Origin: Bathymodiolus brooksi
Taxonomy: Eukaryota; Mollusca; Bivalvia; Mytilida; Modiolidae
Direction of reading: 5' to 3'
Assembly (NCBI GenBank): GCA_963680875.1
Contig: OY804589.1
Location: 22,092,413 to 22,156,412 of the forward strand
DNA length: 64,000 nt
Position 1 is the first letter of the stretch. Each line of letters begins with the position of its first letter. Under the pieces are notes generated by a model that was not told where the DNA came from, ran no database searches, and saw only the letters and a list, made by a program, of their open reading frames with translations. A program made the position numbers and the translations under genes. Below are positions 53,101-56,100 of this stretch, piece by piece.

Positions 53101-56100
53101 GAGAGGCTAGATATAGAGGTAGGTTAAGGTTAAGAGAGGCTAGATATAGAGGTAGGTTAAGGTTAAGAGAGGCTAGATATAGAGGTAGGCTAAGGTTAAG
53201 AGAGGCTAGATATAGAGGTAGGCTAAGGTTAAGAGAGGCTAGATATAGAGGTAGGTTAAGGTTAAGAGAGGCTAGATATAGAGGTAGGCTAAGGTTAAGA
53301 GAGGATAGATAAAGAGGTAGGTTAAGGTTAAGAGAGGCTAGATATAGAGGTAGGTTAAGGCTAAGAGGGACTAGATATAGAGGTAGGTTAAGGTTAAGAG
53401 GGACTAGATATAGAGGTAGGTTAAGGTTAAGAGAGGCTAGATATAGAGGTAGGCTAAGGTTAAGAGAGGCTAGATATAGAGGTAGGTTAAGGTTAAGAGA
53501 GGCTAGATATAGAGGTAGGTTAAGGTTAAGAGAGGCTAGATATAGAGGTAGGTTAAGGTGAAGAGAGGCTAGATATAGAGGTAGGTTAAGGTGAAGAGAG
53601 GCTAGATATAGAGGTAGGTTAAGGTTAAGAGAGGCTAGATATAGAGGTAGGTTAAGGTTAAGAGAGGCTAGATATAGAGGTAGGTTAAGGTTAAGAGAGG
53701 CTAGATATAGAGGTAGGTTAAGGTGAAGAGAGGCTAGATATAGAGGTAGGTTAAGGTGAAGAGAGGCTAGATTTAGAGGTAGGTTAAGGTTAAGAGAGGC
53801 TAGATATAGAGGTAGGTTAAAGTGAAGAGAAGCTAGATAAAGAGGTAGGTTAAGGTTAAGAGGGGATATATATAGAGGTAGGTTAAGGTGAAGAGAGGCT
53901 AGATAAAGAGGTAGGTTAAGGTGAAGAGGGGCTAGATATAGAGGTAGGTTAAGGTTAAGAGGGGCTAGATATAGAGGTAGGTTAAGGTTAAGAGGGGCTA
54001 GATATAGAGGTAGGCTAAGGTTAAGAGAGGCTAGATAAAGAGGTAGGCTAAGGTTAAGAGAGGCTAGATATAGAGGTAGGCTAGGGTTGAGAGAGGCTAG
54101 ATATAGAGGTAGGTTAAGATGAAGAGAGGCTAGATATAGAGGTAGGTTAAGGTGAAGAGAGGCTAGATAAAGAGGTAGGTTAAGATTAAGAGAGGGTATG
54201 TATAGAGGTAGGTTAAGGTTAAGAGAGGCTAGATATAGAGGTATGTTAAGGTTAAGAGAGGCTAGATAAAGAGGTAGGTTAAGGTGAAGAGAAGCTAGAT
54301 ATAGAGGTATGTTAAGGTGAAGAGGGGCTAGATATAGAGGTAGGTTAAGGTGAAGAGAAGCTAGATATAGAGGTAGGTTACGGTGAAGAGAGGCTAGATA
54401 TAGAGGTAGGTTAAAGTTAAGAGAGGCTAGATATAGAGGTAGGTTAAGGTTAAGAGAGGCTTAGATAAATAGGTAGGTTAAGGTGAAGAGAAGCTAGATA
54501 TAGAGGTAGGCTAAGGTTAAGAGAGGCTAGATATAGAGGTAGGTTAAAGTTAAGAGAGGCTAGATATAGAGGTAGGCTAAGGTTAAGAGAGGCTAGATAT
54601 AGAGGTAGGTTAAGGTGAAGAGAGGCTAGATATAGAGGTAGGTTAAGATGAAGAGGCTAGATATAGAGGTAGGTTAAGGTGAAGAGAGGCTAGATAAAGA
54701 GGTAGATTAAGATTAAGAGAGGGTATGTATAGAGGTAGGTTAAGGTTAAGAGAGGCTAGATATAGAGGTAGGTTAAGGTTAAGAGAGGCTAGATAAAGAG
54801 GTAGGCTAAGGTTAATAGAGGCTAGATATAGAGGTAGGTTAAGGTTAAGAGGCTAGATAAAGAGGTAGGTTAAGGTTAAGAGAGGCTAGATATAGAGGTA
54901 GGCTAAGGTTAAGAGAGGCTAGATATAGAGGTAGGTTAAGGTTAAGAGAGGCTAGATATAGAGGTAGGTTAAGGTTAAGAGAGGCTAGATATAGAGGTAG
55001 GTTAAGGTTAAGAGGCTAGATAAAGAGGTAGGTTAAGGTGAAGAGAGGCTAGATATAGAGGTAGGTTAAGGTTAAGAGAGGCTAGATATAGAGGTAGGTT
55101 AAGGTTAAGAGAGGCTAGATATAGAGGTAGGTTAAGGTTAAGAGAGGCTAGATATAGAGGTAGGTTAAGGTTAAGAGAGGATAGATATAGAGGTAGGTTA
55201 AGGTTAAGAGGGACTAGATATAGAGGTAGGTTAAGGTTAAGAGAGGCTAGATATAGAGGTAGGTTAAGGTTAAGAGAGGCTAGATATAGAGGTAGGTTAA
55301 GGTGAAGAGGGGCTAGATATAGAGGTAGGTTAAGGTGAAGAGAGGCTAGATATAGAGGTAGGTTAAGGTTAAGAGAGGCTAGATATAGAGGTAGGTTAAG
55401 GTTAAGAGAGGCTAGATATAGAGGTAGGCTAAGGTTAAGAGAGGCTAGATATAGAGGTAGGCTAAGGTTAAGAGAGGCTAGATATAGAGGTAGGTTAAGG
55501 TTAAGAGAGGCTAGATATAGAGGTAGGCTAAGGTTAAGAGAGGATAGATAAAGAGGTAGGTTAAGGTTAAGAGAGGCTAGATATAGAGGTAGGTTAAGGC
55601 TAAGAGGGACTAGATATAGAGGTAGGTTAAGGTTAAGAGGGACTAGATATAGAGGTAGGTTAAGGTTAAGAGAGGCTAGATATAGAGGTAGGCTAAGGTT
55701 AAGAGAGGCTAGATATAGAGGTAGGTTAAGGTTAAGAGAGGCTAGATATAGAGGTAGGTTAAGGTTAAGAGAGGCTAGATATAGAGGTAGGTTAAGGTGA
55801 AGAGAGGCTAGATATAGAGGTAGGTTAAGGTGAAGAGAGGCTAGATATAGAGGTAGGTTAAGGTTAAGAGAGGCTAGATATAGAGGTAGGTTAAGGTTAA
55901 GAGAGGCTAGATATAGAGGTATGTTAAGGTTAAGAGAGGCTAGATAAAGAGGTAGGTTAAGGTGAAGAGAAGCTAGATATAGAGGTATGTTAAGGTGAAG
56001 AGGGGCTAGATATAGAGGTAGGTTAAGGTGAAGAGAAGCTAGATATAGAGGTAGGTTACGGTGAAGAGAGGCTAGATATAGAGGTAGGTTAAAGTTAAGA

